Below are positions 19,540 through 31,544 of a DNA stretch of 64,000 bases, one piece after another; position 1 is the first letter of the stretch, and the number at the start of each line of letters is the position of its first letter. The translations under genes and the position numbers were made by a program. This stretch comes from Bombyx mori (taxonomy: Eukaryota > Arthropoda > Insecta > Lepidoptera > Bombycidae): NCBI RefSeq assembly GCF_030269925.1, contig NC_085130.1, positions 2,492,501 to 2,556,500 of the forward strand, read 5' to 3'. Under the pieces are notes generated by a model, which did not search any database, was not told where the DNA came from, and saw only the letters and a list, made by a program, of their open reading frames with translations.

Positions 19540-19860
19540 CTATTGCAATATTAGTGCAGGCTTTGATTTAGTAGGGCGCCCACGTTTTCTTTTGAGTCCA
19601 ATCGGAATCAATTTTGCCTCTGAAGGTGGAGTGGTTAGTTTTAGCCGTATGGCTAGACCCAATATATGTTTACAGATGTATATTTTAAAGAATTGAGGAC
19701 ACGTGCATGTGCCTTGCTTCCATCCTGCATTAGGTAATTCGGTTTTCCAAAATGCGAAGTTTTTTTCTTTGAACTCATCAAATGTATGTCATGATTCATC
19801 ATATGTCATGCCCGTAGCCTTAACTTCTTCATTAGGTACTAAATATACTTTTTTATTACA
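19540..19860 (-). pseudogene. MULE-type transposase C-terminus with SWIM zinc finger (broken)
   Basis: The minus-strand frame reads NKKVYLVPNEEVKATGMTYD, one in-frame TGA, then HTFDEFKEKNFAFWKTELP, CTCPQFFKIYICKHILGLAI and a basic tail KRKRGRPTKSK before a TAG at 19540. CxC...CxH within about 15 residues is the SWIM zinc-finger pattern found at the C-terminus of Mutator-like (MULE) transposases. The catalytic DDE region is absent. A domesticated gene is unlikely because of the stop codon. Confidence 0.65.
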
Positions 19861-20323
19861 ATCAACAACAACAACAATTTATTATAATTAAATAAATACG
19901 ATTTTTTCAATACTTTACAATTCTACAACAAAAATTCTCATATCCTAATACTTAAAATTGGGACCCGTTTTAATTTTTATAGCTGCTTGAAATTACTGCC
20001 CGAAGGTGTATTTTTATATGGAAGCCAATAGTTACTACCATACAATATTTGATATCCCACTGTTAATATTAGCTGCCAAGTCATTATTTTTAATACCTCA
20101 CATATTATTTCATTTTTCCTGTTTAATATATTTACTATCTTATAGTGGCAGCCGTTATTTAGTTATTATAGATCTTGTGTTTTGTAGCTCATTATAATAT
20201 AATTGTTGCTAAAATATTTAACCACTACCAAATGATTTTTTTTGGAACCATGTAGTTAATCGCCTAATAAGTTGTTAGTCGCCTCATTAATAATTTGCCC
20301 ACAATATATAACTATATATGTAT
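19861..20323. other. AT-rich sequence without recognised features
   Basis: Only low-complexity AT-rich sequence is seen, possibly the eroded remainder of the MULE. Confidence 0.4.
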
Positions 20324-20469
20324 GTAACTATACTGAGACCTTAAAACTCATATATTATCTCAAAACGGGTGGCGGCATTTACGTTGTAGATGTCTATAGG
20401 CTCCAGTACCCACTTAACATCAGGTTGGCTGTGAGCTCGTCCACCCAACTAAAGCAATATACAAAAAAA
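20324..20469 (+). mobile_element. Bm1 SINE tail
   Basis: gtaactatactgagacctta through cacttaacatcagg to caaaaaaag. Confidence 0.88.
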
Positions 20470-20925
20470 GCATATTCGCATCGTCTTCAGATAACATTGG
20501 GTATATATCGATCGATGCCTTAATAACTAATTTCGATTTAATTATCGACACGGATGATACATAGTCCAGCAGCTTTTCCTACATAATCACCAATAGTCTT
20601 GAAGACCTGATTCGTTTGCACCGAATCGGTGGCCGACCTCACGGGATCCGGTACAAGCGAGACTGGTTCGTTGAGCTCACCGACCACTAAAGCTTATACG
20701 TGAATGTAGATAAGTCGGAAACCTGTTTGGGTCCCGATTAAAAATCAGCGAAGCGGGCATCTGAGCCGGACCGCCAGTTGGGCATCGAATAAAATTGTTA
20801 GTGCACGCAAGGCTCGGATACCAAGTGAAAATATTTAACCAGCTCATATGAACTTAGAAATCATCAGAAATCATCAAGTCATCATTAGAAATCATCAAGA
20901 AAGTATTCATTCAAGTTCAATTCTT

Positions 20926-21040
20926 CGGTAGGCAGCGGCTTGGCTCTGCCCCTGGCATTGCTGAAGTCCATGGGCGACGGTAACTACTCACCATCGGGTG
21001 GGCCGTATCGTCCTCGTCTACCTACAAGGGCAATAAAAAA
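20926..21040 (+). mobile_element. Family-B LINE tail
   Basis: cggtaggcagcggcttggc to acaagggcaataaaaaataa. Confidence 0.88.
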
Positions 21041-21372
21041 TAATCAAATGAATGAAATTACAACAGATCATTTTATTTATTAGGCACATAATACACATCA
21101 CAAGCTAAGAAGATACATAAAAAATAACAACAAGTAAAAAGAAACAAAATCTGGCTTGCAACATAAGCCATGTGCGCACGACTTAATCAAGAGAAATGTG
21201 CTGAGTTGGTGCACAATGGTCCTATACGACAAAACAACATGATAACGAAAAGTAATTTCACTAATAATGTAAGGAAATAATTTTGAAAACATTTAAAACA
21301 GAGCCGTAACATTACGATTCCGCTCAACCGAAATCGGTATTATATTATATTTGAGTTCTGATCTGATCTGAA

Positions 21373-21706
21373 ATTTACAACGCAAATGCCGCCACCCACC
21401 TTGAGATATGAGCTCTAATCTCTCAGTATAGTTACGGCATTACTGCTTCACGGCAGAAATAAGTAGGGCGGTGGTACCTACTCGTGCGGACTCACAAGAG
21501 GTCCTACCACCAGTAATTACGCAAATTATAATTTTGCGGGATTGATTTTCATTACACGATGTTATTCCTTCACCGTGGAAGTAAATCGTGAACAATTGTT
21601 GGGTACGTATTTCATTAGAAAGATTGGTACCCGCCTGCGGAATTCGAACACCGTTGCATCGCTAGATACGAATACAACGAACGTCTTATTTTTTAAGCCA
21701 CGAAGA
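21373..21706 (-). mobile_element. Bm1 SINE with tRNA-like head, inverted
   Basis: Body from aacgcaaatgccgccaccc to ccaccagtaa, then the head with the B-box complement gcggaattcgaacaccg and A-box complement cgtcttattttttaagccac. The extreme 3' tail is missing. The A box has decayed. Confidence 0.9.
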
Positions 21707-21732
21707 CTTCTCCATACTTATGGTACTAATTT

Positions 21733-21852
21733 ACTATAAAACTAAGACTTAGAACTCATGTCTCAAAGTGGACGGCATTTGCGTTGTTGATATCTAACCA
21801 CTTAATATCAGATGGATCGTGAGCTCGTCCGACCGTCCTAGCAATAAAAAAA
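21733..21852 (+). mobile_element. Bm1 SINE tail
   Basis: agaactcatgtctcaaagtgg to cgtcctagcaataaaaaaa, diverged. Confidence 0.75.
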
Positions 21853-22140
21853 CTCCCTACATAAGGAATGCATGCATACAGACGACGTGTAAGTGCATTT
21901 AACCCGCGACCTCTCCTAGTTGATGTCAGCGACTTAGGTCATTGCAAGGGACCAAGTCTATTTTAGGAACATTCCTAACGTGCTTTTTGTTCTATTTGCA
22001 GCGAATCGTGTACGGTCGCCATGTTAATAGATCGACTGTGGATTTAGAAGGAATAATGTTTGGCCACTAGACGTTCCTAAACTATTCACCCGATTGTGAT
22101 GAAACTTCAAGTCCCAGTAAACTCCAGACGCACAGTCGTT

Positions 22141-22386
22141 TTATTTTTCCTACCTATTCTATAAGGCTATCAGCCTTGAGAGGCTATTTCAGGTTCTCCT
22201 TGGCGTGTAGGTGAGCTCACGGGGCTCAAACCGGGAGTGCTACCAGCACTGGTGCTAGCAAGAGCAGTGCTTCGCAGAATCTACCACCAGATCGGAAACA
22301 CAACCCACTGAGAAGATCCGGCGAGAAACTCAGTGGGCTGTGTCGAGCCCTTCGTCGCAAGCGACGGGTTCGACCAGGACGGTGAC
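22141..22386 (-). mobile_element. Family-C 3' end
   Basis: ttcctacctattctataagg through ctaccaccagatcggaaac to gttcgaccaggacggtgac. Confidence 0.85.
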
Positions 22387-22507
22387 CAACCTTGAACAGT
22401 GGTAGTGGAAATGGCCTTCCTGACTGAGCTCTTGCTCGCCCACCTGTCCTTGTGAAACTGGAAAGGCCTCCGGGTCACCAGTAATGCCTCAATCATAAAA
22501 AAATAAT
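22387..22507 (+). mobile_element. Family-D repeat tail with poly-A
   Basis: Contains gctcttgctcgcccacctgt, aaactggaaaggcctccggg and tcaatcataaaaaaat. The same segment recurs at about 35556-35660 (reverse), 40945-41091 and 41280-41341. Confidence 0.7.
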
Positions 22508-23486
22508 CTGAAACTTAATTGCTGTTGGTACTCTTGTGAAGGTTTTTGATGCAGTATTATAAACATACACAAGGTGGCACGAGAGTATTTTCAAGACAAT
22601 TTTTTCCATGCTATTAGCAATAGAACGTATATATGTTAAAGCAGTGTATCAGTTCAGTTATGTTTAGAGAACACTCCGCCTACACCCTGTATTTTGGTTT
22701 ATAAAAAAAAAGGTTAGATTTATTGCTTGTCAATACACTAAAAGTGTTATACGGGGTGGTGTATTGGTGAAAATGAAAATGTAATTTACATGAACAACTG
22801 CTTATTCGATTCCCGGCTGGAGCCAGTATCTTTGATCTAGGCATTTGCTATACGAGGTTTTTACATACCTAATTGTTTTAATGAAACATGTCTCCCAAAA
22901 TCATTGTTTTCTTAAAACAATGGTATTTTCGAATTTAAATAACGAAATATAAGATAAATTTAACACCACTACGTGCATAAAGGTGTAAAAGATATCTTAT
23001 TTGAAAACAAATTTCACGGCATGGCAACGTTTCATAGAATTATCTCAGGGATAGGTCGATGACCTCTTTAAAATTTACTGTTTGCGTGAAATCATGCGTG
23101 ATAGTAGATGACAAAACCGTTGTGCAAAGGATATTTATAGGACACAAAGGTACTCGACCCACCCTCCATCAGCACCTACTACCACTTCCCTGTAATCCCC
23201 ATTTACCAAGGAAGTGCATCAGAGAAGAAGTCATATATCTCTCTCTCCCTCTCCCTCTCTCTCTCCCTCGTATGGATTACGCAGTTTCATCAAAAACGAA
23301 ATTCATGGTCACCCTACGGATAGTTTTTCGTTTCTTTTGTAAACACATTAGCACCACGAGGATATGTGAGTTACGTTTATTTATTTCTCCTTTCATCAGC
23401 GCACGACGAGTTCACAAATGATGTATTATTTATACAAATAAAACTGAGCCGACTTCAAAATAGGTGGTGCTTTGCACTAAAGAACT
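22508..23486. other. Unique sequence with a CT-rich microsatellite
   Basis: No gene or interspersed repeat recognised. A (CT)n/(CCT)n tract lies at about 23239-23272. Confidence 0.5.
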
Positions 23487-23545
23487 TCGTTGCCTAATTT
23501 TCTTCTTCTTCTCTGTCGTTTCCTCATTATTGAGGGTCGTGACCA
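23487..23545 (-). mobile_element. LINE 3'-UTR tail (family T)
   Basis: ttcttcttctctgtcgtttcc and attgagggtcgtgacc are the reverse of the tail after the LINE ORF at 52059-52391. Related tails are at 28722-28860 and 36143-36250. Confidence 0.6.
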
Positions 23546-23686
23546 ATGCCTAATTTTAAATGCTTATAATGGGTTGGTAGTATCATCTCAGAACGGAGCA
23601 GTCGTAGTCATGTGGAAGCCTTGTTTATTAAAGCCTTGACAGCTGGTTCTTTATAGTTCGCAAACTGAGCCGTGGGGCAAACTCTC

Positions 23687-23836
23687 GCGGTACCACCGCC
23701 CTGCCTATTTCTGCCGTGAAGCAGTAATGCGTTTCGGTGTGAAGGGCGGAGCAGCCGTTGTAACTATACTGAGACCTTAGAACTTATATCTCAAGGTAGG
23801 TGGCGGCATTTACTTTGTAGACGTCTATGGGCTCCC
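23687..23836 (+). mobile_element. Bm1 SINE fragment
   Basis: gcggtaccaccgccctgcc to acgtctatgggctccc; both ends truncated. Confidence 0.88.
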
Positions 23837-23997
23837 TTACCAGCCATTGCTAAATAGGATATCCTTCACACATCTGACAAGTCCCTTGGGTGTTCTCTAG
23901 TTTATTACATGGAAGTGTAAAGTTAAACAGCGGTGAATTTAACAACTGAACTACGCGTTAGACGAACCTAGTATAGTCCCTCGAGGTTACTCTAGGG

Positions 23998-24022
23998 GAG
24001 AGAGAGAGAGAAAGAGAGACCA
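23998..24022. repeat. (GA)n microsatellite
   Basis: gagagagagagagaaagagag tract. Confidence 0.85.
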
Positions 24023-24337
24023 ATTAGATACCAATTTCAAAAATCTACTTTATCACAAATTAAACTGGTTGACAGCTATTATTTCAAATATTACCAGTAT
24101 GGCATACTAGTATAGGTACAAAAAAACAAAGACGAACCAGCTTATGTTAAATCTGTTAATCGACATAGCCCAGATGGCGGACATGTCAGACTAAGACGGG
24201 AACCGTGTTCGACCCCTTAGTCTCTTAAATCGCCGGCTTCGTGTACAACTGCTTCATATCATCCACTTGAATCTCGACATACACATCAACAGGCGATTTC
24301 AAAGTATCATTTAACGTAGTACTTGGTGTACACGGTG

Positions 24338-24525
24338 GTAGTTTTCCAATTACAGCACAAGAGCGCATTATGCGGCATAATGCTCAACTAAGCTTCAGCA
24401 TAATTCGGCATTGTGCGTCACTGAGTCGCATTATGCTCTGTAATTGGAAAATTAATACAGGTAATACAAGCTTAGTTGAGCATTATGCCGCGTAATGCGC
24501 TCTTGTGCTGTAATTGGAAAACTAC
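24338..24525. mobile_element. Long-hairpin MITE (family I) with 5-bp target duplication
   Basis: Arms of about 58 bp (24338-24395 and 24468-24525) pair almost perfectly: gtagttttccaattacagca against its complement at the right end. cggtg duplicates flank the element at 24333-24337 and 24526-24530. The superfamily is not known. Confidence 0.8.
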
Positions 24526-24526
24526 C

Positions 24527-24702
24527 GGTGTTTCCCGAGCGCTATGACATGTCCTTCTTCAAACGAGGCTTGTGGAGAGTATTAAGCGGTAGGCAGCGGC
24601 TTGGCTCTGCTCCTGGCATTGCTGAAGTCCATGGGCGAAGGTAACCACTTACCATCATGTGGGCCGTACGCTCTGCTGCCTACAAAAGGCAATAAAAAAA
24701 AT
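24527..24702 (+). mobile_element. Family-B LINE tail
   Basis: ggtgtttcccgagcgctatg through aggcagcggcttggctctg to caataaaaaaaat, directly after the MITE. Confidence 0.88.
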
Positions 24703-24715
24703 AGTAAACAGCTCA

Positions 24716-24883
24716 GTGTGCTTAGTGCGAGTTTCTTAACGTTCTCGATAGCGTAAAAGTTAACCCAATTTTGGGTGCAGTTCTAACAGCGCCCCTAGCG
24801 GCAAACGTACGCAAACGATTCCATACAGATTTAAGCTAACTTTTACGCTATCGAGAACGTTAAAAAACTCGCACTAAGCACAC
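24716..24883. mobile_element. Long-TIR MITE, family G copy 1
   Basis: Arms of about 47 bp: gtgtgcttagtgcgagtttc and complement, nearly perfect, around a centre with agcgcccctagcggc. Copies 2 and 3 are at 35893-36065 and 59455-59605. Confidence 0.85.
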
Positions 24884-24956
24884 AGGTGTCTTTTTACACA
24901 CATAGCCCATTCTTGGGATGAGATTAATGAATAAAATATCGAGAAGTGAAAGGCTA

Positions 24957-25217
24957 TTTTTTTCTTTTTTTATTGCTCAGATAGGTGGACGAGCTCACAA
25001 CCCACCTGGTGTTAAGTGGTTACTAGAGCCCATAGACTACACATACATCTATAACATAACTGCACCACCCACCTTGAGATATAAGTTCTAAGATCTCAAG
25101 ATTAGTTACAACGGCTGCCCCACCCTTCACACCGAAACGCATTACTACTTCACGGCAGAAATAGGCAGGGCGGTGGTACCTACCCGTGCGGACTCACAAG
25201 CGGTCCTACCACCAGTA
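24957..25217 (-). mobile_element. Bm1 SINE, 5'-truncated
   Basis: Poly-T, attgctcagataggtggac to ccaccagtaa. Confidence 0.92.
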
Positions 25218-26467
25218 AAAGTTTGGTATAAGTGACATTTGGTTTAATACTCGACATTTAGCTTTGTATTATTATTAAATATTATCATATTTGGCGATTC
25301 CCTTCCAATATTTAAGAACAAAATTATAAAAAGTTGTTGTTGAACCTCAGCCTCGGCCTTGGTCTGAGTACTCGGGTATTACTGTCCTTGTTGTCTTTCT
25401 GTTTTTAATTTTTTATTATTATTATTATATTTGTTAAATCTCTATTAATATGTTAATGTAATGCATGCTGTGATTGCCTATAATTAGAGTTGCAGTTATC
25501 AATTGCTCTATACATGTCAATTTTATTTTATGTCTTACAGTAAACCCTGTCGGTAATCCTTAAATAAATAAATAAATAAATAAGTACTTAATTAAAGTTT
25601 TATTTGGTATTGTTATGTTTACTCCATTGAAATAGCTAAAGAAGTATTTTTTTGTCATTAAGATAAGTTTTTTCCAAATTTTAAACTTTAAATGGCTCTC
25701 CTGTAAAACTTGCAAAAATATCTCTTAAACCAAACTGCCTTTCACCCCTCGGTTGAGGTAAAAAAATAAATATCACCAATAGTATGTATATGATGTAAGC
25801 TATATTCAAAGAAAGTCCGTTTTATAATTTTACATGTAAAAGTTTGGTAGTTATAAATACTACATATTCTTATTTGTTTACTAAATTTGAATGAACGAAA
25901 CCACGCGCTCGGAATAGTAAAATTAAAACAACATAAATTCAATACACGAGCCACATGTGTCTCATAGATTTACTTGAGACGTTTTTATTTTTAATATTAC
26001 CTCGAAATGGGAATATGTTACTTAAAGTTGGCGATATAAGGTTCATAATTTCCAATTTTTCAAATTGTATAATAATTGGTCTGGATGTCACAAACATACA
26101 CACACACACACACACACACACATAATACTCGTAAATAAACGAAGTTTAAAACAGAGTGCTTCTCAGAAGGCAGGGCTTGGCTGTGATATTAGTATTGACA
26201 GCGTTCAAGAGCGACAATGAACACTTAACACCAGATGGTTAACATGTCTGTATAAAATGCTTATAATGCTTATAAAAAGTCATAGCTTCAAGATTAAGAT
26301 AAAGAAAATTAAACGGTAATACGTATTCTTTAAAAGCGATTTTTGCTCTGAGATATATATAATAAGCGGCAATTGTTTATGGACTGCGGTAACCACTTAA
26401 CACCGAATGAACCGCCTGCTTGTATAAAACAACCTAAAAAACGTATTTGAAATCACGTCCATGTTGA
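25218..26467. other. Non-coding sequence with microsatellites
   Basis: No gene seen. (AAAT)n at about 25560-25583 and (CA)n at about 26098-26122. Confidence 0.5.
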
Positions 26468-26650
26468 CTTTTTATTTATTGCTTATATGGATGGACGAGC
26501 TCACAGACCACCCGGTGTTGAGTGGTTACTAGAGCCCATAGAAATCTGCAGCGAAAATGCGCCATCCACCTTGAAATATAAGTTTTAAGGTCTCAGTATA
26601 GTTACAACGGCTGCCCCACCCTTCAAACCGAAACGCATTACTGCTTCACG
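26468..26650 (-). mobile_element. Bm1 SINE, truncated at both ends
   Basis: attgcttatatggatggacg to cgcattactgcttcacg. Confidence 0.88.
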
Positions 26651-26779
26651 ACACTACATTACTGCTCGACTTATGGCACACCATTACTCGGATATCTAAA
26701 ACACTGCATGTTTAATAATTACACACTTAATAATTCGCCAGATAGGTAGATGCTCTCGCAAGGCAGCTGACCGGTTCTT

Positions 26780-26860
26780 TCGGAGGCACTCGGGCAGCTG
26801 TTAGGAAATCCCGCCACTTCTGACGGAGCTGGAAACATCTAAGGGCCACCGCTTATTCTT
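26780..26860 (+). mobile_element. Family-D fragment
   Basis: ttcggaggcactcgggcagc and gttaggaaatcccgcc resemble 40960-41010. Confidence 0.5.
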
Positions 26861-27606
26861 CATACCGAAAAAAATATATCGCGTCAACAAGCTCATCGGC
26901 CGTATGCGATTTCGCGATTTTATTACATATGACATGGAGGGTAGAACTAAGGAGTACTGTTTGGGCTTGGTTCTTTAGCTTTAGATTTAAATTTAGAGCG
27001 CAATCGATATGATACTTGGTAATTTGTTAGGAACTCACCGAAGGTCTGTGTCTTTGTAGTTATAATAATATCTTGTAGCACTATCTTCCTGGAGTGGCCA
27101 CTCCTGTCTTCCTTCTTTTTATCTTGATGAACACTTTCAGTTTTTTAAGTAATTAATTAGTTGCACTCAATATTCAGTACTATTTTTCGCGATCGCACAA
27201 TTTTGATGCGCACGATTCAAACTCGACTTTATAATGACATTGATATAAGAGAGGAACGGGACGGGACTATATCGATGCGCTCTCAATTACGCTCAAAAAT
27301 ATTAATGCGATGTATCCATTGCAGATAGCGTAAAAAGGTACCATCTCAGTGTAGTCAAAAGTGTCCGCTGAAAAGGAGCCAATTAGGTTGGCGCTTTAGT
27401 AGCAAGTGGAAAGATTTTAAAAACAGCGCCATAAACTACCACACTTTACTTAAATCCAGCACAATTAATTCTGTTCCAAACTGCTATATTTATATCAATT
27501 CCACTACCTACACTAGCGCTATTTCGGTGATTTTTCCAAAAATAAATGACTGTTTACTTTTTGAACTTGTCCCCTATACAAGATGGTGCTCCTTACCTAC
27601 CTACAC
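26861..27606. other. Sequence without recognised features
   Basis: No gene, repeat family or promoter pattern recognised. Confidence 0.4.
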
Positions 27607-27882
27607 GTCATTTCAGATCTTCTCGATCCACTACCAGTGCTTTTAAGTAGGGGCTTAAGTAAGGGTTCGGCGAGTAAATTAACCCACAGACACAGCCCAC
27701 TGAGTTTCTCGCCGGATTTTCACAGTGGGTCGCGTTTCCGATCCGGTGGTAGATTCTGCGAAGCACTGCTCTTGCAAGTTCTAGTATTAGCAACGTCCTC
27801 AAGTCAGAACCTTTTGAGCTCACCTACTCTTCGATGCATCTATGGCCCCTTGAGATCACTAGAATAGGTAGGAAAAAAAACA
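27607..27882 (+). mobile_element. Family-C 3' end
   Basis: gtcatttcagatcttctcg through gtttccgatccggtggtag to aataggtaggaaaaaaaac. The open frame within is shared by all family-C copies and is not a host gene. Confidence 0.85.
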
Positions 27883-28190
27883 ACCTTACCCTCCATATTT
27901 ACTGATTTACATTCGTGATACATTCAAATGCTCTACACACCGCTGATGTCAGTATACGGGTATTGAGTAACATTCGCTTGGTACGGTAAGACGATAGCCG
28001 GGTGCGAGATTGTTGTAATCCAGTACGTGGGATCGATTACCGTTCGAGGTTACGACGTTTATACATTTGAGGTGCGCAGTCAAGCAGTGAAATATTATAT
28101 CTACATAATGTGTTCGACAGTGACATTGGCAACTAGAGCGCTTTTTAGCATCGTCGCTCAAAGACTTCAGTAACACCTTATAAACCTTAA

Positions 28191-28609
28191 CTAGAGGTCC
28201 CGCAGTAGTCGAAATTCGACTATAATTAATTAGAATTGTAAGTTTGTACACTATTATGATTGTATTTTATACTTCTATAATCACAAATTTCGCCAAGGCT
28301 ACACTATAAAAAAATATTAATACAGACAAACAATATTTAATCTATTCTCAATTTGATCACAGACGTCAAGAACAAAAGTTTGACAATAAATAGTATGCAT
28401 GCGTGTGTGCGTCAAATACATGGTATGTAGTGTGTGTAATGTTTTCTTTATTGATTTAATGTATCTTATATGCTTTATTTGAAAAAAATATTAGCATTGT
28501 GCACTTCTTCTCTATATTCTCTAAAGTATTGAAAATTTCATACTCCTCCGTCCGCGCAATTTTCTTAAAAAGGGATACAAAGTTTTTGCTTCACGTATTA
28601 ATATATAGA
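28191..28609 (-). mobile_element. Helitron family E copy, inverted
   Basis: On the minus strand it starts TCTATATATTAATACGTG after an A and ends ...gggacctCTAG before a T, with hairpin agtcgaaattcgact just upstream. 419 bp, same termini as 9731-10150. Confidence 0.87.
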
Positions 28610-28721
28610 TTATGATCATTCTAGAACCAGGTGGTAAGGGGGAGGAAAAGTTCCCTCGTAACGTTATGAGTTACCGGCTGTAGCTTGATAGAGAGCAGAC
28701 GTTTCTTCGAACCAGATTTCC

Positions 28722-28860
28722 AAATTCAGCCTTATCTTCTTCTATATCGTTCCCTCGCTGCTGAGGATCGCGACCATATGTGACGTTCTTCCACTGTGTT
28801 CGATCATGGGTGGCACGGACCACGTGACATTCAGCTTTATAGGACTTAGGTATCTTCTAT
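28722..28860 (-). mobile_element. LINE 3'-UTR tail (family T)
   Basis: cttcttctatatcgttccctcgctgctgag and following sequence, the reverse of the tail after the 52-kb LINE ORF. Confidence 0.55.
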
Positions 28861-28925
28861 TAAAAGTTATAAATCTGGGCCACACAATCTCTGGTTACGT
28901 GGATTATAACATATGTAAGTCAGAG

Positions 28926-29010
28926 TCCGTGGCCTAGAGGATAAGAAGCCCGGTGTGTTCATTCGATGTGATGCGACTATGACCTGGTTCAAAACCCGCA
29001 AGTTTAAATC
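28926..29010 (+). mobile_element. Bm1-like tRNA-derived head
   Basis: tggcctagaggataagaagc (A-box side) and acctggttcaaaacccgc (B-box side) at tRNA-like spacing. The body is not the standard Bm1. Confidence 0.55.
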
Positions 29011-29094
29011 GGTACAAGGAAAAGCGCCGTATAAAATAAAAGTGAACCTTGAAATTTCATAAGTATCACATTTTTTTTTTTCTACTTAAGATAA

Positions 29095-29395
29095 GATACT
29101 AAAGGTTGTCGTCAACAGTGCAATCCAGGATTCTTCGATATTTTGGACACGTATCGCGACGGCCAGCAGAGTCTATCGAAAAACTTGTTGTTCAGGGTAG
29201 GGTCAATGGTAAAAGATCTCGTGGACGAATCCCCATGCACTGGACTGATCAGGTGAAAGACCTTACTGAAACCCCACTTAACGAGTATGTGCGCCGGTCC
29301 TCGGTTCGCAAACTATGGAAATCATCTGTCAAGGCTTTAATAAGCAAGAATTCCACGTGACCACGACGGCTCTGCCAAGAGCAACCGATTATGAT
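29095..29395 (+). pseudogene. LINE reverse transcriptase C-terminus remnant
   Basis: The frame VQSRILRYFGHVSRRPAESI then RSRGRIPMHWTDQV is the C-terminal signature of many insect non-LTR elements. It is only about 84 codons, 5'-truncated. The stop comes at the natural end of the family. Confidence 0.75.
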
Positions 29396-29403
29396 GATGA
29401 AAA

Positions 29404-29470
29404 TGATAGCCTTGAGAGGCTATGTCAGCGTAACCCTAACAAGTAGGTGAGCTCACGGGGCTCAAACCTA
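29404..29470 (-). mobile_element. Family-C short fragment
   Basis: gatagccttgagaggctatg to cacggggctcaaacct. Confidence 0.75.
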
Positions 29471-29768
29471 ACGAAGCAACTTGACTTGACAACCTTGAAT
29501 GAACCTTGCATGAGCTCGACTAGATTTCAAGGCAACATTGACTTATTTACTTATTATTTTCATTTCGCACTGGAATTCTTTGCTCAATCCTAGTCATCCG
29601 TCAGACATTCGCATGTGGCGTATGACTCAGACTGGTACTAGGACGGTAAACACGACAGACAGGCCGTTAACGTTCGACTATCAAATAAAATAGACATCGT
29701 TTTAGACAGTAGAATAAAAAACACTTTTTTGGCCTTTCCTTGGTTGTACACGAAATTCTATATAAGAA

Positions 29769-30148
29769 CTAGCTGACCCGGCAAACGTTGTTTTGCCATT
29801 TCTAGGGAATTTCTAGTGTAGAAAAAAAAAACGAACTTATTGTAAGTGTGTAAGGATGTGGTAGATGAGTGAAAGAGGCATGTAGCGCTGTGAACGATGA
29901 AGGAATATAAAAATAACAATACCTCATTCAACCACATTATGTCTCATTATAACAAAAAAAAAATTGACCAAAAAATTTAAAATAAATCTTAGGGGTGGAC
30001 AACTCTTATCACTTAAGGGTATGAAAAATATATAGTAGCCGATTTTCAGGCTTACTGAATATGCATAAAAAATTTCATGAGAATCGGTCAAGCGGTTTCG
30101 GAGGAGTATGGGAACGAACATTGTGACACGAGAATTTTATATATTAGA
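29769..30148 (-). mobile_element. Non-autonomous Helitron (family J)
   Basis: On the minus strand it starts TCTAATATATAAAATTCTCG after an A and ends CTAG before a T. The hairpin ggcaaaacaacgtttgcc lies 7 bases before the CTAG. 380 bp, no ORF. Confidence 0.85.
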
Positions 30149-30157
30149 TAATAACAT

Positions 30158-30240
30158 GACTGACTAGGTGGTACAGCGGTTAGAGCCCCTGACTGTTGCG
30201 CCGGGGGTCGAGGATTCGATTCCTACATGGGTTATTATTA
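30158..30240 (+). mobile_element. tRNA-derived SINE head (not Bm1)
   Basis: A-box-like tggtacagcggttagag and B-box-like aggattcgattcctac about 40 bp apart. Flanks do not pair as an acceptor stem, so this is a SINE promoter rather than a tRNA gene. Confidence 0.55.
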
Positions 30241-30773
30241 TTGTTTTTGTTTTAACAGTAAGTTACAAACGGATGGATGATGCACTGTGATTGATGTGAA
30301 AATAGTTGGTCATAAATAAACTTTGTTTCTTTAGCGGTTTCATTGACAGGTGAAATATTATTGAGAATAATAATATAGGTTCTTTCTAACTATTATGAGC
30401 TTCTATATTGTAAGGCAGACAGTTTTCCAGACAGCAATTCATGCTATTTATATCTCGAAAACCGTAACCTACCTAGCGACAATCACACTCCCGTTTATCT
30501 ACAATGATACCGCAATGAAATATAATACATTGTATACAATTCAGTTGAATAGACACGAATGCATGAAGCGTGCGAACGAAAATACGGCCACATTAGCATG
30601 TCTACGCTTGACTCATCGATAGTCGGACTGTAAACAATGAAATAACGGACGCCGTTGAGATAAAAACAGGTCATCTAACACGGTCATAGGTATCAACATG
30701 TTTAACATCGTCTAAGTATAGTTGTACAGCATGTTGCTGACTGCATTATCAACAATGCATGCTTAAGACCTTT
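30241..30773. other. Sequence without recognised features
   Basis: No supported gene or repeat. Confidence 0.4.
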
Positions 30774-31193
30774 TAATAAAGTTGAATTAAAAATAGTGTA
30801 AGAAAAAATGATTTTATTGTAAAAAAGCGTGGGGTGCTTTTCAGGATATTACCAAAATAACCCTTCTACTCATATCTGTTCATAAAATATTTATAACTAC
30901 TGATACCATGCACCCAACGCTTTTCTTTACAATAAAATCATTTTTTCTTACACAACTTTTAATTCAAATTTATTAAAAAAAATATTCTATTATTTAGTTG
31001 GATTTCCTATAAAAGCATATTTTGTTAGTTTTTTAAACTATTTTTTTTTAAATATTGAATGGACGGACATCGGTCCTTAATAAGTATACCAAATTTCGGG
31101 TTAATCCGACGTTTTGAAGGGGGTCAAAATCATGTTCAAAGATTCCGTTACAAACATATATACGTCTGAAGCTAATAAAAGCGTATTAAAAAT
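30774..31193 (+). repeat. Interspersed repeat F, copy 2
   Basis: It matches 10310-10793, including tcatcggtccttaataagta and gattccgttacaaac. Confidence 0.7.
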
Positions 31194-31544
31194 GTTCTCA
31201 AACACACTCAGGCAGCTCGCAGGAAAGTCGTGACTGAACAAAATGTTAAAATACCCGCATAATGTATTTAATTTTGTTTGAAACATTTAAGCGGCGCAAC
31301 GAGGAATTGTGATCCATCTATACAATTGGACATGATTTAAAATCATGGACGAACGACATTAAACGTGAATAAATTGAAATTTATCGACCACGGCTCGTGG
31401 CGCGGTCGATGTTAAGCTAAATATTATTAACGGACATGATTTCGACGTTCCAAAATTTTTTTCTCATTCTAAATTGTAATTGCCTAAATTATTATAAACG
31501 TTAGTGTTCGCTCAACGATAGAATTACGACCTTAATTACGCTTA

